Notes under the pieces: model-generated
The model's database searches: none
Seen by the model: only the letters and a program-made list of their open reading frames with translations
What the model was told of the DNA's origin: nothing
Translations under genes and position numbers: made by a program
Shown: positions 6,535 to 6,629 of the stretch, one piece after another
Position numbering within the stretch: the first letter of the stretch is position 1
Layout of the letters: every line of letters starts with the position of its first letter
NCBI GenBank assembly: GCA_002256465.1
Contig: NQJG01000042.1
Location: forward strand, 1-6,629
Origin: Methylococcaceae bacterium NSP1-1
GTDB lineage: Bacteria; Pseudomonadota; Gammaproteobacteria; Methylococcales; Methylomonadaceae
Length of the DNA stretch: 6,629 bases
Direction of reading: 5' to 3'

Positions 6535-6629
6535 ATGGGTTTTATGCAGGGCAAACGGGTCTTGATTGTGGGTTTAGCCAGTAATCGTTCTATTGCATGG
6601 GGCATTGCTCAAGCCATGCATCGCGAAGG
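6535..6629 (+). CDS. fabI: Enoyl-[acyl-carrier-protein] reductase (NADH), N-terminal part, cut by the window edge
   Basis: Only 31 codons and two bases are present. The protein starts [20 protein letters not shown] and continues [12 protein letters not shown], nearly matching the E. coli FabI N terminus ([20 protein letters not shown], then [12 protein letters not shown]). The NAD-binding motif of FabI-type short-chain dehydrogenases, G-x5-S-x-A, is present as Gly13, Ser19 and Ala21. FabI reduces trans-2-enoyl-ACP to acyl-ACP, the last step of each fatty-acid elongation round, in the cytoplasm. GAGG at 6522-6525, 9 nt before the ATG, supports the start. It is transcribed away from the transporter operon. 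The catalytic Tyr-x6-Lys lies beyond the window and cannot be checked. Confidence 0.94.
   Translation, partial: MGFMQGKRVLIVGLASNRSIAWGIAQAMHRE

Overview
The window looks like chromosomal DNA of a gammaproteobacterium. Its right edge enters fabI: the 31 visible residues closely match the N terminus of gammaproteobacterial NADH-dependent enoyl-ACP reductase. The genes have moderate GC, and the protein style would fit a methanotroph of the Methylococcales, but that placement is a guess from memory of similar sequences, not a computed result.

Most of the window (525-6290, minus strand) is one compact four-gene operon for a complete peptide/nickel-class (Opp/Dpp/Yej-type) ABC importer. In transcription order it encodes a substrate-binding protein held to the inner membrane by an N-terminal helix (6290-4437), an OppB/DppB-type permease (4421-3345), an enlarged OppC/DppC-type permease (3352-2171) and a double ATPase carrying both nucleotide-binding domains in one chain (2174-525). 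The genes are separated by 15 nt, then overlap by 8 nt and 4 nt, so they are very probably cotranscribed and translationally coupled. The binding protein should deliver ligand to the B/C permease pair while the fused ATPase powers transport. The ligand is not readable from sequence; a short peptide is the default expectation.

Left of the operon (1-524) there is no intact gene. It holds a decayed C-terminal fragment of a second OppC-type permease, of a different subfamily from the living one, on the same strand (about 239-472). It has lost its 5' part, has an internal deletion and has an early amber stop. An imperfect hairpin (491-517) lies between this remnant and the ATPase stop codon. The outermost 240 bases are AT-rich, with only small repeats.

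Right of the operon, a 244-bp divergent intergenic region (6291-6534) should hold the promoters of both the transporter operon and fabI; only weak candidates can be pointed to. I found no mobile element, tRNA, rRNA or CRISPR array. I see no new biological system here. The points most worth following up are the permease remnant, the membrane-tethered coiled-coil binding protein and the extra membrane segments in the C-type permease.
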